This document shows, one piece after another, positions 1-5,350 of a DNA stretch of 5,350 nucleotides. The position numbers and the translations under genes are program-made. Below the pieces are notes generated by a model. It ran no database searches, was not told the DNA's origin, and worked only from the letters and a program-made list of their open reading frames with translations. Position 1 is the first letter of the stretch; each line of letters starts with the position of its first letter. Source of the DNA: Accumulibacter sp. (GTDB lineage: Bacteria; Pseudomonadota; Gammaproteobacteria; Burkholderiales; Rhodocyclaceae); NCBI GenBank assembly GCA_031284185.1, contig JAITAJ010000260.1, positions 1 to 5,350 on the forward strand. Reading direction: 5' to 3'.

Positions 1-1976
1 ATCAGCGGCGGCGGCGCGACCGGGGCGGCGCGAGCGACCAGGCACGGCGCGGTCGCCGCGTCGGCGGCGGCTTCGGCGCGCGTCGGCAAGGGGCGCCGAT
101 ACAGATCGTCGTCCCACGCCAGCCGATGCAGCGTAGACAACAGCGACAGTTCGGGCGCCGGCAGATTGGCCTCACCGTCGCGCAGCGACTGCCAGGTCAC
201 CACCACGCGCGGCACCATCGCCAGCAGCCGTTCGAGATCGCGCTTGAGCTTGCGTTCGGCATCCTCGCGCGTGGGGAGGCCGAGTTCGCGGCGCACCGAG
301 GCGTTGAAGAAGGTGGCGCGTTCCACCGGCGCCAGTTGCCGGGCGTCGCCGCCGAGCAGCAGCGCCGCTTCAAAACGGCGCAGACAAACGGCGCTGAGCG
401 GCGTCGTGACGATCGGGCTGAGAATGCCGTCATCGCGGAAACCGGCGGCCTCGAATTCGTGATCGAGCCAGTCGCGCCAGGTGCTGAAGGAAAACGGCAC
501 GGTGTTTCCGGCCAGTTCCGCGCGGCGATCTTCCAGAAGGTCGAGCGCGGTCCGGCCGGCGGCGTCCGCCGCCAGCGCGTCCGACATGCCAACCGTGTCG
601 AGCGCCGCGCACAGGCGTTCGATCCAGCGCGCCAGCGGCGCCGGCCCGGCGCGCAGCCGGGCCGTGGCCGCTTCGACGCGGTCGAGCAGGGCCAGGCCGA
701 GCGACTGGCTGGCTGCCTCGGATTCGAGCAAGGCGCGGCGGATGCGGGCCGGGCCGGACTTGACCGACGCCGCGCGGATCGATGCCTCCAGGCCGAAGAC
801 GGCCAGTTTGCGCTCGTCCTCGGCAACGTCGGAAAAAATGAACGGCGACTTGCACAGGTCGAGCAGATCGCGGTAATACACCCGGCCGGCCGCCACTTCG
901 ATCAGCGCGTCGATCGACGCCGCCGCGCGCGAGGTCGACAGCAGCCAGCCGGTTTCGTCGCTGACCAGCACGTTCTCGCGTTCCAGCAACGCGCGGACCC
1001 GCCGCGCCGTCAGACGATCCTGCGCGATCAGGGCGATCCGGCGCAACCCCTCGCCGAGCCAGGCGCCGACCTGCGCCACCGCCGCCCGCGCCTCCTGTTC
1101 GCGGCCGGCCGCCGGCAGCAGCGACAGGCGCCCGCTCAGCGTTCCGGCCGGATATCGCCGCGCCAGCGCGCGCGCGCGTTCGAGCAGGGGCGGGGAGTCT
1201 GGCGCGGCATCGATCCAGGCGGCGGCCAGCGTCGCCGACAAGGGCGTCGCGCAAGTTTCGCGCGGCTCCGGGTAAAACAGGAGCAGCGGCTGCGCCGCCC
1301 CGTAGCGGCAAAGAAAATCGCGCTCGGCCGGATCGAGCGCTTCGTCCGGCGCGGCGTCGAGCAGCACCAGCAGCGGCTGAGGCGTATCCGCCCGCGCGGC
1401 GCGGCGGGCGAGTTCGGCGAGGCGCCGCCGGTAGACCGTCGCCGCGTCCGGCGCGCCGGACGCGGCGAGCGCCCGCCAAAGCTCGTGCACGACACGCGCC
1501 ACGAAAGCGAGCGGCGCCGAGGCGCGTGTGACGTAGGCCCGCCGCAGTTGCTCGGCAAGGCCCGCCTCATCGTCGGGCAGCCGCAGCGCCGCCCGCGTCA
1601 GCTCGTCGAACAGGCTGGCCATTTCGGCGGCGATGCCCCACAGCGCCGACTCGTCGAACCAGCCTCTCTGACGCAGCGCCTCGTGCAGCAACACCCGGCG
1701 CCCGCTTTCCGGCAAGGGATCGGGAATACCGGGAAGCGCCGCGCCGCCTACCCAGTTGCGCAGGGTATCGCAGCGGGGAAGCGCCAAGGGGCCACGCGCG
1801 GCGCGCGCCAGCGCCGCGCGCAATTCGGCGGCCACCGGCAGCGCCGGCACCAGGACGCGCAGCGCCGAGAGATCGGAGCCGGGATGATGCGCCAGCGTCC
1901 GCGCCGCCAGTTCGTCGAAGAACGTCTCGCCCGGCGGCAGGACTTGCGCGCGCAAGGTGTCCGAGGCGTCAGGCAT
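1..1976 (-). CDS. AddB-like PD-(D/E)XK nuclease family DNA-repair protein, N-terminal 658 residues (runs off left edge)
   Basis: The minus-strand frame from ATG at 1976 stays open to the window edge. The protein starts MPDASDTLRAQVLPPGETFF, then LRVLVPALPVAAELRAAL (about residues 40-57) and PRCDTLRNW, resembling the N-terminus of AddB-type proteins (a degenerate helicase-like fold that recognises a locus of DNA ends). Further in are RIALIAQDRLTARRVRALLE (about 313-332), DETGWLLSTSRAAA (about 338-351), LLLGGDARQLAP (about 537-548) and FFNASVRRELGLP (about 553-565). I recognise these blocks from the roughly 900-residue betaproteobacterial 'probable DNA repair protein'/PD-(D/E)XK nuclease family. 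That family usually sits beside a UvrD-like AddA helicase-nuclease, which I would expect to the left. The C-terminal nuclease motif and any Fe-S cysteines are outside the window, so activity cannot be judged. No good Shine-Dalgarno precedes the ATG. The upstream frame is open but shows no better start, so this start is moderately sure. The frame is chosen over other open frames by family-like motifs and GC-rich third positions. Confidence 0.85.
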   Translation of the reverse strand, partial: MPDASDTLRAQVLPPGETFFDELAARTLAHHPGSDLSALRVLVPALPVAAELRAALARAARGPLALPRCDTLRNWVGGAALPGIPDPLPESGRRVLLHEALRQRGWFDESALWGIAAEMASLFDELTRAALRLPDDEAGLAEQLRRAYVTRASAPLAFVARVVHELWRALAASGAPDAATVYRRRLAELARRAARADTPQPLLVLLDAAPDEALDPAERDFLCRYGAAQPLLLFYPEPRETCATPLSATLAAAWIDAAPDSPPLLERARALARRYPAGTLSGRLSLLPAAGREQEARAAVAQVGAWLGEGLRRIALIAQDRLTARRVRALLERENVLVSDETGWLLSTSRAAASIDALIEVAAGRVYYRDLLDLCKSPFIFSDVAEDERKLAVFGLEASIRAASVKSGPARIRRALLESEAASQSLGLALLDRVEAATARLRAGPAPLARWIERLCAALDTVGMSDALAADAAGRTALDLLEDRRAELAGNTVPFSFSTWRDWLDHEFEAAGFRDDGILSPIVTTPLSAVCLRRFEAALLLGGDARQLAPVERATFFNASVRRELGLPTREDAERKLKRDLERLLAMVPRVVVTWQSLRDGEANLPAPELSLLSTLHRLAWDDDLYRRPLPTRAEAAADAATAPCLVARAAPVAPPPL

Positions 1977-2006
1977 GGCGGGGAAAACCGGCGGGAGAGC
2001 GGCGGA

Positions 2007-2043
2007 CGGGCGTCCTGCCCGCCTCGCGGTCCGCGTTTCGCGG
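2007..2043. repeat. Small adjacent palindromes before the nuclease gene
   Basis: CGGGC (2007-2011) pairs with GCCCG (2017-2021) around the loop GTCCT. CCGCG (2031-2035) pairs with CGCGG (2039-2043) around TTT, and CGCGG (2025-2029) can alternatively pair with CCGCG (2031-2035). On the minus strand this reads GGCGGGCAGGACGCCCG, a style of dispersed intergenic repeat that commonly yields spurious 'GGQDARPP' peptides when translated. That resemblance is from memory; copy number in the genome is unknown. Confidence 0.5.
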
Positions 2044-2048
2044 GCGGA

Positions 2049-2080
2049 GCGATCCTTCGCCGCTTCCGGCGAAGGATCGC
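2049..2080. repeat. Perfect 14-bp hairpin with CTTC tetraloop, intergenic
   Basis: GCGATCCTTCGCCG (2049-2062) is exactly complementary to CGGCGAAGGATCGC (2067-2080), leaving a four-base loop. The outermost base pair is 2049-2080 and the next bases out mismatch. Neither strand has a T-run after the stem, so it is not a classical intrinsic terminator. It may be an RNA-processing or stabilising hairpin between the channel and nuclease messages, or one copy of a REP-like dispersed palindrome. The structure is certain; the role is not. Confidence 0.75.
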
Positions 2081-2239
2081 CGGATGAAAGGTGAAACGCC
2101 CGCCGCGCCCGGCTGATTCGCTCCGGCGGTCTCGTGAAAGCCATTCGCCGGGCAGACGCCGCCGCCGGCGCACTCGCGTCCGACGCGATTTCCGGTGACG
2201 GCGCGGGTCATGGCGCGGTTCACGGCGGGCGGAACCCGT

Positions 2240-3934
2240 TCAGTCGTCGCCGCGCTGCCGCAGACGGCGGAACAGCCAGCTACGCGGCTGTTCCACGCCG
2301 GTGCGCACGAAGGACAGCGGACTCGGTTCGAGCAGGAAACGCCGCTGCAATTCCCTTTCGCCGCGCTGCCCGGCGAACAGGATGCGGTCGCCGGACTGCA
2401 GGAGCGTGTCCTCCGCCGGCAGCGCCATTTCCTGTTTGTTGCGCAGCAACAACAGTGGCACGGCGGCAATCCGCTCGGGCGGCTTTTCCGGGTTGATCAG
2501 CAGATCGCCGATGGACAGGGGCGGATCGACCTCCGGCGCCAGCGCCTCGCGCAGGCCGATATAAGAGGCGTAACAATCGAACACCCAGATGAACGGCACC
2601 TTGAGTCCGGCGTACTGTTCGAGCAGGACCGCGGCGCGACGCGCCATCTCACCCGAATCGTTGTCCAGATGCCTGAAAAAGCGGATCAGCAGCGGCGAGG
2701 TGAGCAGTTGCCGCACCTTGTGCGAAACGACTTCCGCCTTGATGAAGCGCAGGTTCGCCATCGAAGCGTCGATCAGGCTGGCGTTGATCGCCTGCACCTG
2801 CCGGATCACGACATAGACCTTGGGATTGATCGAGCGCGCCCGTGTCACCGCCGACAGATTCAGGGCGTCGCTGCTGGTGCACACGATGATTCCGACCGCC
2901 TTGCCGATTTCCGCCACCACGATTTCCCGCGGCGTTTCCCCCTTGTAGCGCAGGAAAGTCCCCTGCTGCTGGCTGGAATCCAGATCGAGGAGCGTGCAGG
3001 TCATGCCCGCGCCGTGGAGCGCGGTGACGCAATAATCGGAAAAGCTGCCCGAACCGAACACCACCCAGTGTCCCTTCGGCAGATTGAGCGATTCCGGCCG
3101 GGTGCCGCCGGGCAGGCCGGAAAGCCATTCGACCATCCGCAGGCGTTCGGGCGACCCCATGTCCAGGCTGATGTTGTTGGCGAAGCTCTGGAACGGATTG
3201 ATCGGCTCGATGTTGCGGAAGGCTTCCAGGTTGCTCTGCGTAATCGGCGTATGCACCCGGGTGATGATGCGCAGCGATGGATTGAGCACCATGCCGCAGA
3301 TGGCCACCGACTGATTGGTATCGTCGTCGCCGGCGAGCGCCACCATGGCCTGGCACTTGCGGTGCGTCACGCCGGCGTCGACCAGCACGTCGGGCAGACG
3401 GCCGTCGGCGGTGAGAAACAGCGGCGGATACTGATATTCCTCGATCTCGATTCTCGTGGCGCGCTGGTGGCGTATTTCGATCAGCACCATGCGCTGCCCC
3501 ATGCGGTCGAGCATACGCGCCAGCATGATGCCGCTCTGTCCGTAGCCCACGATCAGAACGAAGGGTTCCTGCATCGCCGTGACGCGCCGGGCGAAGCGGC
3601 GTCGCGCCAGCGCGTCGCGCAGGGTCTGATCCTGCGACAGATGGAAAATGCTGCCCAGCGTGTAGGCCCAGGCCACCACGCACAGATAGACGCACACCAC
3701 CGTCCATGCCCGTTGCGGATCGGTGAACGTATAGGGAATCTCGCCGAAACCGATGGTGGTCGCCGTATAGCTTATGAAATACAGCGCGTGGAAGACGCCC
3801 AGATGGACGGGGCGTCCCTGCGCGTCGGCGCCGGGGATCAGCACCAGTCCCCAGACCGAAACGGCGTAGGCGGCGATGAGCGCGATCAGGGGCAGGCGCA
3901 GTCGGCGCAGGATGACGAACAGGACGTCGTTCAA
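2240..3934 (-). CDS. Potassium channel subunit with two TrkA-N/RCK-type Rossmann domains
   Basis: 564 residues. Two membrane helices (about 14-33 and 78-97) flank a pore helix and the selectivity filter TIGFGE (60-65), a variant of the canonical TVGYGD, so this is a 2TM K+-selective channel of the inner membrane. The first cytoplasmic Rossmann domain starts at FVLIVGYGQSG (GxGxxG at 130-135) and has E153 at the end of strand 2, a position that typically contacts a nucleotide ribose. A second domain begins at HWVVFGSGSFSDY (about 289-301) with D317/D319. A TrkA-C-like tail is likely near ALPAEDTLLQSGDRILFAG (504-522). Tandem regulatory domains in one chain resemble GsuK-type and BK-type gating rings, where nucleotides or ions gate the pore; the ligand here is unknown. 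The start is TTG, chosen because AGGAGGA lies six bases upstream and the first helix follows directly. It is the second gene of an operon with the DUF6394-like gene, 15 bases after that gene's stop. Confidence 0.93.
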   Translation of the reverse strand: MNDVLFVILRRLRLPLIALIAAYAVSVWGLVLIPGADAQGRPVHLGVFHALYFISYTATTIGFGEIPYTFTDPQRAWTVVCVYLCVVAWAYTLGSIFHLSQDQTLRDALARRRFARRVTAMQEPFVLIVGYGQSGIMLARMLDRMGQRMVLIEIRHQRATRIEIEEYQYPPLFLTADGRLPDVLVDAGVTHRKCQAMVALAGDDDTNQSVAICGMVLNPSLRIITRVHTPITQSNLEAFRNIEPINPFQSFANNISLDMGSPERLRMVEWLSGLPGGTRPESLNLPKGHWVVFGSGSFSDYCVTALHGAGMTCTLLDLDSSQQQGTFLRYKGETPREIVVAEIGKAVGIIVCTSSDALNLSAVTRARSINPKVYVVIRQVQAINASLIDASMANLRFIKAEVVSHKVRQLLTSPLLIRFFRHLDNDSGEMARRAAVLLEQYAGLKVPFIWVFDCYASYIGLREALAPEVDPPLSIGDLLINPEKPPERIAAVPLLLLRNKQEMALPAEDTLLQSGDRILFAGQRGERELQRRFLLEPSPLSFVRTGVEQPRSWLFRRLRQRGDD

Positions 3935-3940
3935 GCGCCG

Positions 3941-3947
3941 TCCTCCT
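3941..3947 (-). promoter_or_regulatory. Strong Shine-Dalgarno that fixes the TTG start of the channel
   Basis: The minus strand reads AGGAGGA, then six bases, then TTG at 3934. No ATG or GTG lies in frame close by, so this near-ideal site decides the start. It sits just downstream of the TGA (3952-3950) of the preceding gene, which suits translational coupling of the two membrane proteins. Confidence 0.85.
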
Positions 3948-3949
3948 GG

Positions 3950-4333
3950 TCAGCGCGTCTGGCGCAAGGTCTCGCTGATCAGCAGAATCACCGAAATCAG
4001 GTTGGCCACGAGCGCGCCGCCGCTCAGCGAAACGATGGTCGCCATCGTTCCCCCGTTCATTGGCAGCTGGCTGATGTTGACGCGCCACATCCAGACCAGG
4101 GAAGCCGCCAGCAGTTGCAGCATGGCCACCATGCTGGTGGCCATGTGGGTGGCGCCGATGTGTGTGCGATCGCCGAATTTCAGCACCAGGGTGATCAGGT
4201 TGATCACCACCGCCACGAAGAGATGTCCGGCATCATGCTGGTTGGCGTCGATCAGCTCGCCGATGAAGAAACCGAAATTCATCGTGCACGCGAAAATCAC
4301 GAAGAAACCAAAAATGACCTTTTCCAGATTCAT
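3950..4333 (-). CDS. Small four-helix inner-membrane protein, DUF6394-like
   Basis: 127 residues, beginning MNLEKVIFGFFVIFACTMNF. Hydrophobic segments fall at about 6-26, 37-52, 61-84 and 97-121, so four membrane helices are likely. Conserved-looking stretches are NFGFFIGELID (19-29), NLITLVLKFGDRTHIGA (45-61) and SLSGGALVANLISVILL (102-118). They match my memory of the DUF6394 family, whose function is not known. A TGGAG lies five bases upstream of the ATG. The gene leads an operon whose second gene is the two-domain potassium channel. The tight spacing and shared membrane location suggest an accessory or stabilising partner of the channel, but that is inference. The polar glycine- and serine-rich last helix could pack against another protein. 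No enzymatic motif is visible. Confidence 0.88.
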   Translation of the reverse strand: MNLEKVIFGFFVIFACTMNFGFFIGELIDANQHDAGHLFVAVVINLITLVLKFGDRTHIGATHMATSMVAMLQLLAASLVWMWRVNISQLPMNGGTMATIVSLSGGALVANLISVILLISETLRQTR

Positions 4334-4361
4334 GAACGCTCCAGGAACTGCACTCGGCGGG

Positions 4362-4370
4362 ATGATACCA
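4362..4370 (-). promoter_or_regulatory. Candidate extended -10 promoter for the DUF6394-channel operon
   Basis: The minus strand reads TGGTATCAT: TATCAT matches the -10 consensus in five of six positions and TG lies one base upstream, as in extended -10 promoters. Transcription would begin about 21 bases before the ATG at 4333, leaving just enough leader for the TGGAG site. No clear -35 hexamer is present. The -35 area falls inside the first units of the neighbouring inverted-repeat element (from 4376). Confidence 0.42.
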
Positions 4371-4375
4371 GAGTT

Positions 4376-4515
4376 TCAGAGGTCAGGGGTTCAGAGGACA
4401 GTGGTTGGAGAGGACAGAAGACAGGTAAGTTTGCGGCGCCGGTCGGCGCCGGAATGGAACGCAAAACCGGGCGCTCGGGGTCAGAGGACAGCGCTTGGAG
4501 AAGACAGAGGACAGG
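4376..4515 (+). repeat. Direct repeats of a TCAGAGGACAG...GACAGG unit, 90 bases apart
   Basis: 4391-4425 and 4481-4515 agree at 31 of 35 positions and are exactly 90 bases apart. A partial extra copy, TCAGAGGTCAG, lies at 4376-4386. Related blocks appear on the other strand at 4571-4590, 4594-4604 and 4608-4617. The shared core is a roughly 7-base ACAGARG-type phrase, so the whole region seems built by duplication and inversion of one short motif. Confidence 0.75.
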
Positions 4516-4605
4516 GAAACCGAGCGCCCGGTTTTTCCATCTCACTCGGCGCGAAGCGCCGCAAGCCGATCTGTCTTCTGTCTTCTCAAGATTCTGTCTT
4601 CTGAA
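4390..4605. repeat. Nested inverted-repeat element with about 50-bp imperfect arms
   Basis: The left arm 4390-4439 aligns without gaps to the reverse complement of 4556-4605 with, by my hand count, 39 of 50 positions identical. Both arms run TTCAGARGACAG, a variable spacer, GACAGAAGACAG, then TTGCGGCGC. Similarity continues outward with one 3-base gap to about 4374 and 4617 (TTTCAGAGG against TTTCAGAAG). Small palindromes sit at the inner ends: GGCGCCG/CGGCGCC at 4435-4450 and CGGCGC-GAA-GCGCCG at 4547-4561. A perfect 16-bp inverted repeat lies in the middle. No transposase and no target-site duplication that I can see. It could be a MITE-like insertion, a REP/BIME-type array or a long structured RNA. 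It fills the space upstream of both divergent transcription units. Confidence 0.7.
4463..4535. repeat. Perfect 16-bp inverted repeat with T-tracts, 41-base loop
   Basis: AAAACCGGGCGCTCGG (4463-4478) is exactly complementary to CCGAGCGCCCGGTTTT (4520-4535). The loop encloses the second copy of the direct repeat. On the plus strand the stem ends in TTTTT (4532-4536) and on the minus strand in TTTT, so it has the look of a bidirectional terminator, although the loop is long for one. It could insulate the channel promoter from the surface-protein side. Confidence 0.75.
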
Positions 4606-4662
4606 ATGTCTTCTGAAATATTTCTTGCTTTTTCCCGGTTCTTGGGATGAGAATTGCGCCTT

Positions 4663-4692
4663 GCCTGTGCGTGATAAGCCTGTGCGTGATAA
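4663..4692. repeat. Perfect 15-bp tandem duplication
   Basis: GCCTGTGCGTGATAA occurs twice head to tail (4663-4677 and 4678-4692), and the next base, G, repeats the first base of the unit. Exact identity suggests a recent slippage event or a two-site binding element. The unit is not itself a palindrome, which argues mildly against a classical dimeric operator. It lies about 310-340 bases before the surface-protein start. Confidence 0.8.
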
Positions 4693-4799
4693 GAACATGA
4701 TCGGAATCGACGAAATGGAAAAACAATGCGCCCACTTCCCGGACTTTCGAGCCGGACGGGCGCTGCTTCAGGTTGAATCCATGTGTGGCTCGATTCTTG

Positions 4800-4841
<42 letters not shown>

Positions 4842-4855
4842 GGCGTCATCGCTGG

Positions 4856-4884
4856 GCCGCTCCCGCCTCCAGGCGTAGAGCGGC
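4856..4884 (+). promoter_or_regulatory. Two-tier leader hairpin upstream of the surface-protein gene
   Basis: GCCGCTC (4856-4862) pairs with GAGCGGC (4878-4884). Inside it, CGCCT (4864-4868) pairs with AGGCG (4871-4875) around CC, with small bulges between the two stems. No T-run follows, so it is not a terminator by itself. Its place between the AC tract and the terminator suggests part of a structured 5' leader. It does not match riboswitch consensus sequences that I can recall. Confidence 0.5.
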
Positions 4885-4937
4885 TTTCGGCGTTTCTTCC
4901 GCATCGGTTTCCCCAGATTTTTCGCGTCTCTTTTTAG

Positions 4938-4967
4938 CCCCGCTCCATTCCGGAACGGGGTTTTTTT
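4938..4967 (+). terminator. Rho-independent terminator just upstream of the surface-protein gene
   Basis: CCCCG (4938-4942) pairs with CGGGG (4956-4960), then after one C-A mismatch TCC pairs with GGA around the loop ATTCC. Seven T residues follow directly (4961-4967). It works only rightward, since the minus strand shows no T-run. No plus-strand gene lies to its left within this window that it could end, and it finishes 34 bases before the ATG at 5002. It either ends a small RNA made in 4700-4940 or acts as an attenuator in the leader of the surface-protein gene. Confidence 0.85.
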
Positions 4968-5001
4968 CGTCGTCCACAGAACTTTTCGGAGGATCAGATT
5001 C

Positions 5002-5350
5002 ATGACTCGAAGTCGCCGCCTCATCCCGGTCATTTCCCTGCTGGCCCTTGGCGTTGGCCTTGCGTTTGCGCCACCCGAAATTCGGGCAGCAGGGCAGACC
5101 ATCACAATCAACAGTAATGTCGACCATAGCGTGCACGGCAACGGGACCTCACCGGATGGTGGTCTCCCGCACGACGCGGACCCCAATGACAATACCGTCA
5201 ACGTGAGTGGTGGCACGGTGACTGGCGGAGTCTTCGGCGCGAACAGCGGTGGCGAAGACATCACAGGCAATGAAGTGACCGTCAGCAATGGCACCATCAC
5301 GGGCGACTCAACCGACGTTGCCATATACGGCGGGGTCATCGGTAGCTCGG
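5002..5350 (+). CDS. Secreted repeat protein, autotransporter/adhesin-like passenger, N-terminal 116 residues (runs off right edge)
   Basis: GGAGG (4988-4992) lies nine bases before the ATG, a good start. The first 29-30 residues form a Sec signal peptide: MTRSRR, a hydrophobic core ISLLALGVGLAFA, then PPEIRAA with cleavage likely after A29 or A30. The mature part is rich in G, T, N, S and D and free of Cys. It shows a repeat of about 26 residues: NTVNVSGGTVTGGVFGA from residue 64 and NEVTVSNGTITGDSTDVAIY from residue 90, with pattern N-x-V-x-V-S-x-G-T-[VI]-T-G. Such repeats are typical of parallel beta-helix passenger domains of type V autotransporters and other large surface proteins. The C-terminal translocator or anchor that would settle the class is outside the window. 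Base composition is less GC-rich than in the channel and nuclease genes, compatible with later acquisition or with the repeat composition itself. Confidence 0.85.
   Translation, partial: MTRSRRLIPVISLLALGVGLAFAPPEIRAAGQTITINSNVDHSVHGNGTSPDGGLPHDADPNDNTVNVSGGTVTGGVFGANSGGEDITGNEVTVSNGTITGDSTDVAIYGGVIGSS

Larger units (their letters stand above)
1977..2239. other. Gap between the nuclease and channel genes, hairpin-rich, no gene seen
   Basis: These 263 bases separate the channel stop from the nuclease start. Several frames stay open because of the high GC, but none gives a recognisable protein with a ribosome binding site. The half nearer the nuclease (2001-2080) is a run of short perfect hairpins listed separately. 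The half nearer the channel (about 2090-2239) has no T-rich terminator in the minus direction and no promoter I would defend. Whether the nuclease gene is co-transcribed with the channel operon therefore cannot be settled. Confidence 0.6.

Noticed and set aside
126..2087. 653-codon open frame on the plus strand opposite the nuclease gene
   Set aside because: Arg/Gln/Gly-rich product with no recognisable domain. It is the antisense shadow of a GC-rich gene, whose minus-strand frame shows family-like motifs.
4376..4617. CRISPR-like array from the repeated GACAGA units
   Set aside because: Unit spacing is irregular, units occur on both strands, there are no uniform spacers and no cas gene is in view.
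4647..4700. 17-codon plus-strand ORF (MRIAPCLCVISLCVIRT) across the 15-bp tandem duplication, as a possible leader peptide
   Set aside because: No ribosome binding site, and nothing links it to the distant terminator at 4938.

Overview
The window looks like a stretch of chromosome from a GC-rich betaproteobacterium. Rhodocyclales relatives (Thauera, Azoarcus, Accumulibacter) are my best guess. This rests on the high GC, on an AddB-like nuclease of a style I associate with that group, and on a small membrane protein paired with a potassium channel. It is inference from remembered families, not a search result.

The left 3.9-4.3 kb is read on the minus strand. From 4333 leftward there is a 127-residue four-helix membrane protein (DUF6394-like). 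Fifteen bases after its stop codon comes a 564-residue potassium channel with two TrkA-N/RCK-type Rossmann domains, starting at a TTG codon behind a strong AGGAGGA. These two genes almost certainly form an operon, with a likely extended -10 promoter near 4362-4370. After a 263-base gap rich in hairpins, an AddB-like PD-(D/E)XK family DNA-repair protein starts at 1976 and runs off the left edge. Only its N-terminal 658 residues are present, and the catalytic nuclease end is outside the window.

From 4334 to 5001 there is no convincing gene, but the stretch is densely structured. It holds a nested inverted-repeat element (arms 4390-4439 and 4556-4605, with a perfect 16-bp inner inverted repeat) built from GACAGA/GGACAG-type motifs, a perfect 15-bp tandem duplication, a 39-base AC dinucleotide tract, a two-tier hairpin and a textbook intrinsic terminator.

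The terminator points rightward and ends only 34 bases before a plus-strand gene at 5002. That gene begins a secreted repeat protein: a signal peptide followed by N-x-V-x-V-S-x-G-T repeats of the autotransporter/adhesin passenger type. It runs off the right edge.

The most interesting part is the upstream region of this surface-protein gene. A long dinucleotide microsatellite, a stable hairpin and a terminator lie in series in its presumed 5' region, with no plus-strand gene upstream for the terminator to serve. That layout suggests phase-variable or attenuated expression of a surface protein, which is testable.
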